Of a stretch of DNA of 64,000 nt, positions 8,752 through 18,616 are shown in pieces; positions within the stretch are counted from its first letter, which is position 1, and the number at the start of each line of letters is the position of its first letter. The notes beneath the pieces are model-generated. The model saw nothing but the letters and a program-made list of their open reading frames with translations. It was not told the DNA's origin and searched no databases. Origin of the DNA: Deltaproteobacteria bacterium (GTDB lineage: Bacteria; UBA10199; GCA-002796325; JACPFF01); assembly GCA_016183065.1 (NCBI GenBank), contig JACPFF010000030.1, forward strand, positions 30,638 to 94,637, written 5' to 3'. Made by a program: the position numbers and the translations under genes.

Positions 8752-9201
8752 CTACCCATTTTTTTCCAGAAGAGCGGCATCAATCAAATCTTGGGCCCTT
8801 CCAGCGGCGCGTTTGGCCGCAATCAAATCCGGCTTTGAAATAAAATGCATCTCAACGCCTTCAATATCCTCGGTGACACGACGTTGCCAGGCCTCATTGA
8901 ATGTGATCCCAGGAATGGACATGAGAATATCCACACGCATGGGTGGATTTCCCATCTTGTAAAAGTAGCCTTCTTTTGCAAAATCATCCTCGGAGAGATT
9001 TTTTAGCGGAGCGCCGAAATCCTTCAACGCAGAAAATACGGCACTTGCATTCTTGCTGTGAGTGGCCACCACAATATCCAGATCTTTGGTAAACCGCGGT
9101 TCAGAATACTTCATGACCGCGTAGCCACCCACAATCAGATATTCACACCGGTGCTTTTTGAAAAGATTCAACAGTTCTTTGAAATTCGGGCTCGTTAACA
9201 T
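8752..9201 (-). CDS. Nucleotidyltransferase (DUF6036 / MNT-like)
   Basis: This 149-residue protein has the minimal nucleotidyltransferase signature. A Gly-rich motif YLIVGGYAVMKY (about residues 21-32) is followed by TKDLDIVV with the D-x-D metal-binding pair, and a third acidic residue is likely in MRVDILMS. Such proteins transfer a nucleotide to a target and are often part of toxin-antitoxin or AbiE-like modules. The start overlaps the preceding gene by 59 bp, so the two are probably translated together. The target is unknown. Confidence 0.8.
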   Translation of the reverse strand: MLTSPNFKELLNLFKKHRCEYLIVGGYAVMKYSEPRFTKDLDIVVATHSKNASAVFSALKDFGAPLKNLSEDDFAKEGYFYKMGNPPMRVDILMSIPGITFNEAWQRRVTEDIEGVEMHFISKPDLIAAKRAAGRAQDLIDAALLEKNG

Positions 9202-9379
9202 AATGGTACCTTAGTAGCAGATAGTCCTTAATTAATTCGGCCGCTGCATTAAAAATAGCCGCTGAGCCCTGGCGCTGCCAAAATTGCACATCAAAGGTGC
9301 GGTCATCCATGTCCAGCCGGCCATAATCTTCCGTAAATGTTTTTTTACTAACGCAATCCATGATGATACATTCGAGCAC
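9143..9379 (-). CDS. Small partner protein of the nucleotidyltransferase
   Basis: This short protein of up to 78 residues contains DDRTFDVQFWQRQG, followed by AIFNAAAELIKDY and EFQRTVESFQK. I recall this layout from small proteins encoded directly before nucleotidyltransferase genes. The two genes overlap by 59 bp. It could be the helical partner in a toxin-antitoxin-like pair, but this is inference from context. The start is uncertain: ATGs at 9379, 9361 and 9310 are possible, and the conserved part begins at the last one. The AT-rich composition matches the adjacent accessory block. Confidence 0.65.
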   Translation of the reverse strand: MLECIIMDCVSKKTFTEDYGRLDMDDRTFDVQFWQRQGSAAIFNAAAELIKDYLLLRYHYVNEPEFQRTVESFQKAPV

Positions 9380-9425
9380 AATTTTATTTCAAATGCCATG
9401 GCTATGTTGGACACGAACAATCCCT

Positions 9426-11276
9426 TTAATCTGGATCCAGTTCCGTGATACCAAGACTGCAACCCTTATCCGTCAAGTCCTTGAACTCCGCTGTGAGCTC
9501 CGGATCCATCGCGGGTATAAAATAGAGGGGGCAGCACGTTTGACTGGCATTAAGTGGGCAGAGATCGTCGAGATCAGTGCTTCTATCGCCATCGGTGTCG
9601 GCATTCATGGGGTCGGTTTCCCATGGCTCTTTCTTTCCATTTAAATTCCGATCCTCACCCCAAAGAAGTGGTGGCCATAAAGATTGTAGATACAATTTAC
9701 CACTCGGAGTCCATCCATCTCCCAAGCCATCGCCATCGCTGTCGGAATATGTAGGCTTGGTTTTGTTGGTGGTCGCTTTTATCCCGGTATCTTCGAGGCT
9801 ATCGGCCAAGCCATCACAATCAGAATCCCAGCTTAATGGGCTGGCCCCCATAAAGTTGTCATCCCCGTCCATAAGCCCATCGCCATCGGTGTCGGGGTTG
9901 AGTGGGTCGGTATAATAACGAAAAAAACTGGGCCACTCCGTCCCCCCTTCCGGATCAGGAATACATAGCGTTTTGTTATCCTTGCGATAAACAACCACGT
10001 TTGACCCATTACAGTAGATGAAGATTCCAGATTCCCCCAATGTTTTAACAAGAATCGCATGAACTTCGGGAAGGCCGTCACCATCACTATCCTTATTGTT
10101 TGGGTTTAGACCCAATCCCGTCTCAACACACGTCGAAATACCATCTTTATCCGAATCATCCGTACTATTTTTTTTGTTACACGTTTTCGCTATCATATCA
10201 CTCGCATTTTTCTCATTGATCATTAAATCAGAAGAATCAATGGCATAGCTCTCGGGCTTACAATTGGGGACCGTTGATTTTCCATCTCCAAAATGGTCGT
10301 CAATAGCGACCACGCATTTATCCCCATACTTCCCCACCGTCGCCGTGGGCAATGGGTAGGGCGACTGCTGGACTTTTGGATCCTTCCACGCATAATCCCA
10401 GATGTCCGCCACGCCGTCGTTGTCGCCATCATCAAGTGGATTTTTACCGTCGTAGGCTTGGCAGTCTTGGGGAAGATCACAGGCCGCTCCCTCAACAGTG
10501 GCTACGGTAATCTCTGATATTGGTATCTCCACCGTCACCTTCGGATTACAAACCGCCCCAAACTGGCTGCAATCGACATAAAACGTCGTCCACGTCGCTC
10601 CCCCCTCCGTCGCCACACAGACCTGCTCTTTGAGGATCTTTCCATCGAGGCAGTTGTCCGGCTCCGGCGGCAACCACTGGCCATCACCCACCTTGGTCTT
10701 GACCTGCCCCGGCTGAAAATAACTTTTCCCCAGATCGCTATCGTCACACTCCTGTTTGGTGACGCACTTTCCTCCGCTGCATACTGAACCTTCGGGACAT
10801 TCGATTGTTACCCACATCGGTATCTGGGAAACTCCCGATTCGCTCATCTTCGCTTTATTCGAATCATAATTTTGGCAACTATACTCATGTACATAGGGCC
10901 CATTCTCGTATTTGCAATAATCGGTGCCAGAGTGCCAGATCTCTTCATCGATCAGCGAGGCCCCCCCTTGAGTCGCCTTTTTGACACTCTTCAAGGTCTT
11001 CCAATAGGTCGTTCCCGTTTCGGTAGAGCTGTCTTTGTCAAGATCGCAGCAGGCTACATTCGCCCCACCGCACTCGGGGGGTGGCTCCACCGTGAGGGGA
11101 CGCGTCACACCCCGTGTGGCACCCGCGCCGGAGCCCGCGTATTTCCCAGACGCGGCGATCCCGGGAGGGGGCGGCGGGACCATCGATGGCGTGACTTTGG
11201 TGGCCGGGATATTGGCCGGATCGAAAGCCCAGAGAGGGGAAGCGATGAGGAGCAATGTCAACAAGAGTCTCTTCAT
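9426..11276 (-). CDS. Exported calcium-binding repeat protein (thrombospondin type 3-like)
   Basis: This 616-residue protein starts with a clear signal peptide (MKRLLLTLLLIASPLWAFDP). The N-terminal half is Cys-rich, with a Pro-rich linker near residues 33-40. The C-terminal half carries several Asp-rich calcium-binding repeats such as DSDKDGIS, DSDGDGLPE, PDTDGDGLMDGDD, DSDGDGLGDG and DTDGDRSTDLDD, typical of thrombospondin type 3 and related surface proteins. It is probably secreted or outer-membrane associated and stabilised by calcium and disulfides. Its ATG directly follows the stop codon of the upstream Cys-rich gene (TAGATG), so the two are co-transcribed and probably translationally coupled. 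The biological role is not known. Confidence 0.8.
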   Translation of the reverse strand: MKRLLLTLLLIASPLWAFDPANIPATKVTPSMVPPPPPGIAASGKYAGSGAGATRGVTRPLTVEPPPECGGANVACCDLDKDSSTETGTTYWKTLKSVKKATQGGASLIDEEIWHSGTDYCKYENGPYVHEYSCQNYDSNKAKMSESGVSQIPMWVTIECPEGSVCSGGKCVTKQECDDSDLGKSYFQPGQVKTKVGDGQWLPPEPDNCLDGKILKEQVCVATEGGATWTTFYVDCSQFGAVCNPKVTVEIPISEITVATVEGAACDLPQDCQAYDGKNPLDDGDNDGVADIWDYAWKDPKVQQSPYPLPTATVGKYGDKCVVAIDDHFGDGKSTVPNCKPESYAIDSSDLMINEKNASDMIAKTCNKKNSTDDSDKDGISTCVETGLGLNPNNKDSDGDGLPEVHAILVKTLGESGIFIYCNGSNVVVYRKDNKTLCIPDPEGGTEWPSFFRYYTDPLNPDTDGDGLMDGDDNFMGASPLSWDSDCDGLADSLEDTGIKATTNKTKPTYSDSDGDGLGDGWTPSGKLYLQSLWPPLLWGEDRNLNGKKEPWETDPMNADTDGDRSTDLDDLCPLNASQTCCPLYFIPAMDPELTAEFKDLTDKGCSLGITELDPD

Positions 11277-13043
11277 CTACCACACCCCGCACATGGTGTT
11301 CTTGTAAAGATTCGGCCATTCTTCTACATCTTCCACACATTCCGGGCAGAGATCCGCTTTTGTCGGGCAGCCCATGCTGCACGTTTTCTTTTTCCCCACC
11401 ACATAGAACCAGGGTTTGGCCAACTCGCCGGGCTTTCCACTCTGCACCTCATCGGCACAGAAATAGGTCGTCAGATAATCGGTCGTGTCGTTGCAACTTT
11501 GGTAACGCGTCACTTCACTGACAACGCCATTCGAGCTAATTTCAAAACCCTTGGCCACCTTGCCATTGTTCACCAGCGCAAATAGATCGTCGATTGCGGC
11601 CAGAGCGGGATTCCCCGACTTCAAAATCTCGCTTTGACACACTTTATCACTCAAATCGACACAGGCGCCCTTGTGGCAACCATTATTTTTCCCCTGGCAG
11701 AGGTTCCAGGACTCGGCAATTTGACCATTTTCACAGCTATATTCGAGGACGGAATCACCGTATTCTCCACTTTTCTTGAAATCGAGTCCCGGACCTTTCG
11801 CCTTATATCGAGCCACTCCGCAGGTATCGGTTTTAACGTCGGGCGGGACTCCGCAGCCGTTTCCCTTAACAACGCCCCCCGCTTTATTAAGATCCACGCC
11901 ACCATCGGAATCCTTACAATAGAGTTTTTCGACATAACAGGCCCCCTTGCAGCACCCGTCAAATAGGGGTTCTGAATAACCAAACATCTCGACCTCTTTG
12001 GGACAGGTGTAATAGGATGGCGGCCCTCCATTTTCCTCTCCCTCAAAAATGGGAATATTTTTATCTTGGCAATAGCTCTCCACGACACCAATCCCCTTTT
12101 CAACCTTCTGGCCGTTGGCATCGACACAATAATCGGTTTTGGCATTGAGCGCAGCCCCTGAGGAATCCTGAAGATAGGCCTTGCTGGGAGTCGCATATTT
12201 ATAGTCAAAACTAAACTCCTCCCACAGAACCTCTACGGAGATACTTCCAGCACCGGCATCCTCGTCGATACATTCGCCTTTGATACAGGCCCCTGTGGCG
12301 ATGTTACAGCCCTTGTCACACTTGATTTTATCCTGGAGTTTCTTTCCATCAGCGGTGCAGCCATATTCCTTGAGCCAGAGGTCATCACTACAGGCATCCG
12401 CCTCCGTCATCGTCAAATCCCCCTTTTCCTGCGTGAATTGAATCGTACCAGGGAGATAGATGTCATTGCCCGTGTCTTTTCCATCAACAAAGGTACAGTT
12501 GCCGGTTTCCACATCACATAGGGGACATCCGGGGGAGCCACAGTTTCCCTCACAAAAAAGAGTCGTCGAGGGTGTCTCGCCACCCGGCCCCTCTCGCCCC
12601 CTGTCACCACCAATGGGATGACACTGATCATCCATCTTCACACAGGCCCCATTGAGGCACATCGTCTCCTTCGGGCAATAGACGGTGTAATGCATTGCTT
12701 TCGCAAAATTCTCGGCGAAGACGTAATCGTTGCAGGTATACTCCTCCAAAATCGATGGCTGTAGTTTCTCACAGTCGCCGATCACGGGTGAGTTCTTGCA
12801 GAAATCATTACCATGTTCGCTGGTGACGGTTCCGTCAGGATGCTTCACGTTGTAGGTAATGGTCGTGGCAACTGCCGTGTCATCGAGCAACATGCCGTCG
12901 GGATCGTAACAATAGGGGAGATCCTTCCAATAGGATGGGACACTGTCGCTCGATTGGAGGACATTGTACCACGCGGCCAGGGCGGGATGGGGAAGAAAGA
13001 ACGTCATGAGAGAGCACGGAAGTGCAACAGACCACGTCTTCAT
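11277..13043 (-). CDS. Large exported Cys-rich protein
   Basis: From the ATG at 13043 the protein has 588 residues and starts with a signal peptide ending near PHPALAAW. It contains several dozen cysteines spread through short units such as CLNGACVKM, CDKGCNIATGACIKGEC and CHKGACVD. These resemble the small disulfide-rich units found in myxobacterial-type secreted proteins. No enzymatic motif was seen. Units of the CxxGxC type also occur in the downstream partner (CSGGKCV), so the two proteins are probably related in part and may act together at the cell surface. An ATG at 13061 is an alternative start. Confidence 0.75.
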   Translation of the reverse strand: MKTWSVALPCSLMTFFLPHPALAAWYNVLQSSDSVPSYWKDLPYCYDPDGMLLDDTAVATTITYNVKHPDGTVTSEHGNDFCKNSPVIGDCEKLQPSILEEYTCNDYVFAENFAKAMHYTVYCPKETMCLNGACVKMDDQCHPIGGDRGREGPGGETPSTTLFCEGNCGSPGCPLCDVETGNCTFVDGKDTGNDIYLPGTIQFTQEKGDLTMTEADACSDDLWLKEYGCTADGKKLQDKIKCDKGCNIATGACIKGECIDEDAGAGSISVEVLWEEFSFDYKYATPSKAYLQDSSGAALNAKTDYCVDANGQKVEKGIGVVESYCQDKNIPIFEGEENGGPPSYYTCPKEVEMFGYSEPLFDGCCKGACYVEKLYCKDSDGGVDLNKAGGVVKGNGCGVPPDVKTDTCGVARYKAKGPGLDFKKSGEYGDSVLEYSCENGQIAESWNLCQGKNNGCHKGACVDLSDKVCQSEILKSGNPALAAIDDLFALVNNGKVAKGFEISSNGVVSEVTRYQSCNDTTDYLTTYFCADEVQSGKPGELAKPWFYVVGKKKTCSMGCPTKADLCPECVEDVEEWPNLYKNTMCGVW

Positions 13044-13118
13044 ACGAATCCAAGAAAGCATCGCCGATTATTGTAGCAGGAATTTTCCCCATGGTCACCC
13101 ATAAATGGGTATGATATC

Positions 13119-14264
13119 ATGAATACTCTCATGGGGGCCACACTACAGCAGCTGTTGGAGATCACCATTCGCGAGGGGGCGTCGGATTTGCACATTGGCG
13201 TGGGGCTTCCGCCGCAGATCCGTGTGGATGGGACGTTGCGGGCGGTTGACGGCGAGGCCCCGCTCACCGCGGAGCGGACCGAACACCTCTGTTCCGAAGT
13301 CTTGACCCCCGGGCAACGGGAACGGCTCCAACACGATCGGGAAGTGGATCTCTCGTTCAGTGTGGGCTCGCAGGCCCGCGTGCGTGCCAATATCTTCTGG
13401 CAACAGAACTCGCTCGCCGGGGCCTTCCGTCAGATCCCGTTCACCATTCCCACGCTCGCCGAACTCGGATTGCCGGAGACGCTCATGCGCCTCACCGAGC
13501 GGACACGGGGATTTGTGCTGGTCACCGGACCCACGGGAAGTGGCAAGTCGACGACCCTGGCTGCCATGCTCGATCAGATCAACAAGGAGCGACATGATCA
13601 TATCATCACCATCGAGGACCCGATCGAGTACCTCTACACGCAAGAGAAGTGTGTCATTCATCAACGGGAAGTCGGCAGCGACACGCGGAGTTTTTCGCAG
13701 GCCCTGAAATATGCACTGCGCCAGGATCCGGACGTGATCCTGGTCGGTGAAATGCGGGATCTGGAGACGATTCAAAATGCGATCACCGCGTCGGAGACAG
13801 GCCACCTGGTCTTCGCCACCCTCCACACGAACAATGCGGCACAGACCATCGACCGGATCATCGACGTCTTTCCCCCGCACCAACAACCGCAAGTGCGCAC
13901 GCAGCTCTCGTTCATTTTGGAGGCGATCGTTTCACAGCAGCTGATGCCGAAGATCGGTGGTGGGCGCGTCTTGGCACAGGAGATCATGATCCCGACCTCG
14001 GCCATCCGCAATCTCATCCGCGAGAACAAGACCCACCAAATCTACTCGTCGATGCAGACGGGCCAGGAAAAAACCGGGATGGTGACCCTCAATCAATCGC
14101 TCGCCCTGCTCGTCAAAAATAAGGAGATCACCATGGAAGAGGGCCTGCGTCGCTCGACCGATCAAGAAGAATTCCGCTCGCTCGTGCAAAAAGGCCCGGC
14201 CGCTGGCCGTCCCACCGAAGCACTCCGTCAACGTCTCGAAACGCTCGGCCGCAAACGGATGTAA
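13119..14264 (+). CDS. pilT: Twitching motility ATPase PilT
   Basis: This 381-residue hexameric ATPase should power retraction of type IV pili at the inner-membrane base. All family motifs are present: Walker A GPTGSGKST (137-145), Asp box IITIEDPIEY (162-171), Walker B VILVGEMRD (206-214), His box ETGHLVFATLHTN (226-238), and the AIRNLIRE retraction motif (295-302). The last distinguishes PilT from PilB-type assembly ATPases. The N-terminal PAS-like domain begins with the typical REGASDLHIGVG. Length agrees with the family. No other pilus gene is nearby, so it stands alone, transcribed away from the Cys-rich gene cluster. Confidence 0.95.
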   Translation: MNTLMGATLQQLLEITIREGASDLHIGVGLPPQIRVDGTLRAVDGEAPLTAERTEHLCSEVLTPGQRERLQHDREVDLSFSVGSQARVRANIFWQQNSLAGAFRQIPFTIPTLAELGLPETLMRLTERTRGFVLVTGPTGSGKSTTLAAMLDQINKERHDHIITIEDPIEYLYTQEKCVIHQREVGSDTRSFSQALKYALRQDPDVILVGEMRDLETIQNAITASETGHLVFATLHTNNAAQTIDRIIDVFPPHQQPQVRTQLSFILEAIVSQQLMPKIGGGRVLAQEIMIPTSAIRNLIRENKTHQIYSSMQTGQEKTGMVTLNQSLALLVKNKEITMEEGLRRSTDQEEFRSLVQKGPAAGRPTEALRQRLETLGRKRM

Positions 14265-14354
14265 CAAAAAAACTCCGCAGATCACTATATATTTCAGAGA
14301 GTTACAAAGCGTATGACGTACCCGGCGCCCGGGCACCGGACGCCCGGTGGGTGG

Positions 14355-15776
14355 TTAGCGTTTCGGAATCCCCGGACGGGTGTGCTGACTCGGATCGAGC
14401 AGGACCGCCAACTGCGCCTGACTCAGATCGGTCCGTTTTTCGGCCACCTCGCGGAGAGTCGACCCGTTCGCAAAGGCCTCTTTGATGATCTTGGCCGCGG
14501 CATCATAACCGATCACGGGTGCGAGCGAGGTCCCGACCGTCAGATTCTGCTCGAGCAAGGCCGCACATCGGGCGGCATCGGCCTTGAGGCCTGTGACACA
14601 TTTCTCGGCAAAATTCTTCGCCCCCGCCGTGAGAAGCGCGATCGACTCGCACAACGCATCGGCCATGAGCGGGTACATGACGTTGAGTTCAAAGTACCCA
14701 CCCTGCCCACCGAGGGTCACTGCCGTGCCATTCGCAATGACGCGCGCAGAGAGCTGAATCACCGACTCAAGAATGACCGGATTGATCTTTCCCGGCATGA
14801 TCGACGAGCCGGGCTGCACGGCCGGGAGAATCAACTCGCCGAGCCCACAGCGGGGACCGCTCGCCAACCATCTGATATCATTTGCAATTTTAGTCATTGC
14901 CACCGCGGTCGCAACGAGCTGTCCGGCCAATTCGACAAAGACATCCGGCGCGGCCTGGGCCTGGAAATGATTCCGCGTCTCGCGAAATCCAATCCCCGTG
15001 GCCTGGCGGAGCTTCGCAATCGTCTTCTGCGCAAATTGCGGATGCGTGTTCACCCCGGTCCCGACTGCCGTCCCGCCGAGTGGCAGCTCATAGAGCCGCG
15101 GCAATGTAGCCTGGAGACGCTCTTGCGACAACCGGATCTGATGGGCATAGCCGCTGAATTCCTGGCCAAGGCGAATCGGTGTGGCATCCTGGAGATGCGT
15201 CCGACCGGCCTTCACGATTTTATCAAAGGCACGGGCCTTGACTTTCAGGGCCTTTTCAAGCCCGGCCAGTGCCGGGAGCAATTGGTCGACGATCTCTCGC
15301 GCGACCGCCACGTGGATCGCCGTGGGGAAGACATCATTGCTCGACTGCCCAAAATTCACGTCGTCGTTGGGATGGACCGCCTTGCTGCCAATCGCCTTCC
15401 CAAGGAGGAGTGCGGCACGGTTGGCAATGACCTCATTGGCATTCATGTTCGACGACGTGCCGGACCCGGTCTGATAGACATCGACGACAAAGTGTTCGTG
15501 CCACTCTCCACAGGCCACCTCCTGGGCGGCCTTGGCGATGGCCATGGTCTTCCCTTTCGGCACCAATCCGAGGGCGCCGTTCACCTCGGCAGCCGCCCAT
15601 TTGATCAGCCCCAGCGCCCGAATGACGGCTGCGGGAATCCCCGCCCCGCTGATCGGGAAATTCTCCACGGCCCGTGCAGTGCTCGCCCCGTAGAGCGCCG
15701 CGGTCGGGACCGCCATCGGGCCCATCGAATCGGTCTCCATCCGCGTTCCCCCACCCTGCTTCCCCACTCTCTTCAT
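14355..15776 (-). CDS. fumC: Fumarate hydratase class II
   Basis: This 473-residue enzyme catalyses the reversible hydration of fumarate to malate in the citric acid cycle. Family signatures are clear: TGSGTSSNMNANEVIANRA near residue 102, the QSSND segment, the AGRTHLQDATP segment, and the superfamily signature GSSIMPGKINP. The ATG at 15776 is preceded by AAGGAGTGG at good spacing. It is convergent with pilT; the 90-bp gap between them contains GC-rich inverted repeats around 14318-14352 that may terminate both transcripts. It is an iron-independent class II enzyme by family. Confidence 0.95.
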   Translation of the reverse strand: MKRVGKQGGGTRMETDSMGPMAVPTAALYGASTARAVENFPISGAGIPAAVIRALGLIKWAAAEVNGALGLVPKGKTMAIAKAAQEVACGEWHEHFVVDVYQTGSGTSSNMNANEVIANRAALLLGKAIGSKAVHPNDDVNFGQSSNDVFPTAIHVAVAREIVDQLLPALAGLEKALKVKARAFDKIVKAGRTHLQDATPIRLGQEFSGYAHQIRLSQERLQATLPRLYELPLGGTAVGTGVNTHPQFAQKTIAKLRQATGIGFRETRNHFQAQAAPDVFVELAGQLVATAVAMTKIANDIRWLASGPRCGLGELILPAVQPGSSIMPGKINPVILESVIQLSARVIANGTAVTLGGQGGYFELNVMYPLMADALCESIALLTAGAKNFAEKCVTGLKADAARCAALLEQNLTVGTSLAPVIGYDAAAKIIKEAFANGSTLREVAEKRTDLSQAQLAVLLDPSQHTRPGIPKR

Positions 15777-15910
15777 CTGACCACTCCTTTATGTTGACGC
15801 ATCGCACGGCCCATAGCGGATCCGATCCGGAGAGACAACCGGCGAGAAAATTTTGCTGCCGCAAAAGCGTTGGACTCCCAATGCGCGGCTATGCTAGGTG
15901 ACCCTCCCTC

Positions 15911-18460
15911 ATGTCTGCAGAAGATCAACGGTTTCTTGAGCGTCACTGGATGCTGCGGTGGGCCTTGCGCCTGATCAAGGTCACCGTCAGCACCACCATC
16001 GTCCTTCTGGTGCTCTGTGTGGCCGGCGGCCTCGGCATCTATTTTCATTTTGCCAAGGATCTCCCGAATATCAAGACGCTCGAGGACTACAAGCCGCCGA
16101 TTGTCAGTGAAGTGTTCGCTGCGGATGGGACGAAAATTGGCGAATTCTGGAAAGAACGCCGCCTGATTGCCAATCTCTCCGAGATTCCCCGACCGCTGGT
16201 CCGCGCCTTTATTGCCGCGGAAGATGCACGTTTTTTTGAACATCGCGGCGTCGATGTGATCGGCATCCTCCGCGCGCTCTGGGTCGATCTGAAGGCGGGC
16301 GATATTGTCGAGGGCGCCAGCACGATCACGCAGCAGATCACGCGGTCGATCGTCTTGACGCGCGAACAGAGTGTTGCGCGCAAGATCAAGGAGGCAATCC
16401 TGGCGACCCGCCTCGAGCGCAACCTGAATAAAGAGCAGATCCTCACGCTCTATCTCAATCAGATCTTTCTGGGAAATCGTGCCTATGGCGTCAAGGCCGC
16501 GGCGGAAAATTATTTCCACAAATCTCTGGACCAATTGACCCTGGCCGAAGCTGCCATGATCGGCGGCCTCTCCCGCCTCCCCACCGTCGATTCGCCGATC
16601 AACAGCCCCGAACGGGCCAAACACCGGCAGCGCTACGTCTTGAACCGGATGCGAAACATCGGCTTCATCTCGCGGGCGGAACACGACGCGGCGCTGCAAG
16701 AGCCCCTGCGCCTTTACGTGGCGGAGACCGACAAGGAATACAATCTGCGGCAGACGCCGTATTTCACCGAACATATTCGACGGATGCTCATCGAGGAATA
16801 CGGCGAGGATGTCGTCTACGAAGGGGGACTCCGCATTGAAACCATGATCGATCCGGCGGGCTATCGCCTGGCTGAACACGCGCTCCGGGAGGGCCTGGAG
16901 GCCCTCGATCGACGGCAGGGCTATCGGGGTCCCGTGGAAAGCGGCATGACGGGCGAGGCCGCTGACACCCTCTGCCAGGAGGTCCACTCTCTGGCGCTCG
17001 CCGAACAGGGCGACCGGTTTTTTCACATCCCCGAGGCCGCGAGCGATCATGAACGCGACACCGGACCGACCCCACTCCGACTGGAGGGGAACTATCGCGC
17101 GGTGGTGACCGGCGTCACGAATGCCGAGCTAAACGTCCGCGTCGGCAACAATCAGGGTGTCGTCCCCCGCGCAGAATCCGCCTGGACGCATCGTCCGTTT
17201 CGTCCGGGCGATGTGATTGAGGTCCGTCCGCTCGACACGGGTCTTGCGACCTACGCCGTCACCCAGACGCCAAAGGTCCAGGGGGCACTCTTCGCCATGG
17301 AACCAAAGACCGGATTTGTCCGCGCCATGATCGGGGGCTACGATTACCGCCAGAGCGAGTTCAACCGTGCGACGCAGGCCTTGCGCCAGCCGGGTTCGTC
17401 GTTCAAGCCTTTTGTCTATGCCTCGGCACTCGACAAGGGCTTTACGTACAATACGCCGGTGGCCGACACGCCCGTGGCCTACAAGGTCGGGATCCATGAA
17501 GTCTGGGCACCGAAGAACTATGGCGGAAAATTTTCCGGGGTCGGCGCATTTGCCAGCCATATCACCTTCTCGCGCAACGTCCCGACCGTCAAGATCGGGC
17601 GCGTCGTCGGCCTCCACTACCTCACCGCATTCATCCGTAAGATGGGGCTCACGAGTCCGGTCGGCAAATATCTCTCCATGTCCCTCGGGGCCAATGGGGT
17701 CTATGTCAACGAGATGGTCAATGCGTATTCCACGTTCGCCAATGGCGGCAAGAAACCGCCCCAAGTGTATATTACGAAGATCACGGACAAACATGGCGCC
17801 ATTGTCTCGCAAGCGCCTCCGGTGGAAGAGCCGTCGCAAGTGATCAAACTGGTCGATGAAGAGCATGCCACGCCGCCAGATCTGAATCAGGCCTTGTGGC
17901 ACGACAACGAACCGTGGATCGAAAAAGACGGATTGAAACTCGATCCGCAGGAGATCCAGGTCCTCTACGGGGGGAAAATTCCGGACGGCCACGTCCTCAC
18001 CCCGCAGACCGCATTTCTCACGCTGAAACTCCTCGAACGCGTGGTCCAACAAGGGACCGGCCAGCGCGTCAAGGCCCTCGGCCGTCCGGTGGCGGGAAAG
18101 ACCGGTACGACCAACGACGAGACCGACGTCTGGTTCATCGGATTCACGCCCGATCTCGCCGCCGGTGTCTGGATCGGGTATGATGAGCTGAAAAAATTGG
18201 GCCGGGGCGAACAGGGCGGTCGGACCGCTGCACCGATTTTCCTGAAATATATGGAGGCCGCACTAGTCAATGTCCCACCGTCGGATTTTGTTCCACCGCC
18301 AGAATTCCCACTCGATAAGATCGCCACGCTCACGGGCGGCTGCGCCAGCTATTGGAGCGGCGGGCAGCGGGATATGGCGGAAGAGGCGCAGGAAATCACC
18401 ACGCGTCGTATTGAGGATCGTGCGGTCGATTTCTTCGAGGCCGATTTCGGGTCGTTCTGA
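15911..18460 (+). CDS. mrcA: Penicillin-binding protein 1A, bifunctional peptidoglycan synthase
   Basis: This 849-residue class A PBP has a short cytoplasmic N-terminus and one membrane helix (about residues 22-50). The glycosyltransferase (GT51) domain shows AAEDARFFEHRG and EGASTITQQITR. After an OB-like insertion, the transpeptidase domain has the catalytic SxxK in PGSSFKPF, the SxN motif as SRN, and KTGTTND. It polymerises lipid II and crosslinks glycan strands at the periplasmic face. It is divergent from fumC, with a 134-bp shared upstream region. Its stop is followed by a long palindromic element. Confidence 0.95.
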   Translation: MSAEDQRFLERHWMLRWALRLIKVTVSTTIVLLVLCVAGGLGIYFHFAKDLPNIKTLEDYKPPIVSEVFAADGTKIGEFWKERRLIANLSEIPRPLVRAFIAAEDARFFEHRGVDVIGILRALWVDLKAGDIVEGASTITQQITRSIVLTREQSVARKIKEAILATRLERNLNKEQILTLYLNQIFLGNRAYGVKAAAENYFHKSLDQLTLAEAAMIGGLSRLPTVDSPINSPERAKHRQRYVLNRMRNIGFISRAEHDAALQEPLRLYVAETDKEYNLRQTPYFTEHIRRMLIEEYGEDVVYEGGLRIETMIDPAGYRLAEHALREGLEALDRRQGYRGPVESGMTGEAADTLCQEVHSLALAEQGDRFFHIPEAASDHERDTGPTPLRLEGNYRAVVTGVTNAELNVRVGNNQGVVPRAESAWTHRPFRPGDVIEVRPLDTGLATYAVTQTPKVQGALFAMEPKTGFVRAMIGGYDYRQSEFNRATQALRQPGSSFKPFVYASALDKGFTYNTPVADTPVAYKVGIHEVWAPKNYGGKFSGVGAFASHITFSRNVPTVKIGRVVGLHYLTAFIRKMGLTSPVGKYLSMSLGANGVYVNEMVNAYSTFANGGKKPPQVYITKITDKHGAIVSQAPPVEEPSQVIKLVDEEHATPPDLNQALWHDNEPWIEKDGLKLDPQEIQVLYGGKIPDGHVLTPQTAFLTLKLLERVVQQGTGQRVKALGRPVAGKTGTTNDETDVWFIGFTPDLAAGVWIGYDELKKLGRGEQGGRTAAPIFLKYMEAALVNVPPSDFVPPPEFPLDKIATLTGGCASYWSGGQRDMAEEAQEITTRRIEDRAVDFFEADFGSF

Positions 18461-18488
18461 CGGGAGATCCCCTGCTTTCGCGGGTCGG

Positions 18489-18616
18489 ACAGGCTGTTCA
18501 AAAAGACCCAGATGCGAGGCGGACTGCCACCCCGCGACCGGAGCGTACTTTTCCTGTACGTGAGGATCGCGGGGTGGCGGTCCAACGACGCAGGTGGGTC
18601 TTTTTGGGCAGCCTGT
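18489..18616. repeat. 128-bp palindromic element between convergent genes
   Basis: The left arm starts ACAGGCTGTTCAAAAAGACC and the right arm, reverse complemented, starts ACAGGCTGCCCAAAAAGACC. The arms stay similar over about 60 bp each, including the shared GCCACCCCGCGA block, and meet at GTAC-TTTTCCT-GTAC. The right end coincides with the stop codon of the ETF:quinone oxidoreductase gene. It can form a long hairpin and could act as a two-way terminator for the two convergent genes. The general look is that of a small palindromic repeat element (MITE or REP-like); I recall similar ones from Geobacter-type genomes. Confidence 0.8.

Noticed and set aside
14313..15797. 494-residue antisense frame over fumC
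   Set aside because: It is opposite a full-length fumarase with intact signatures and has no homology features of its own.
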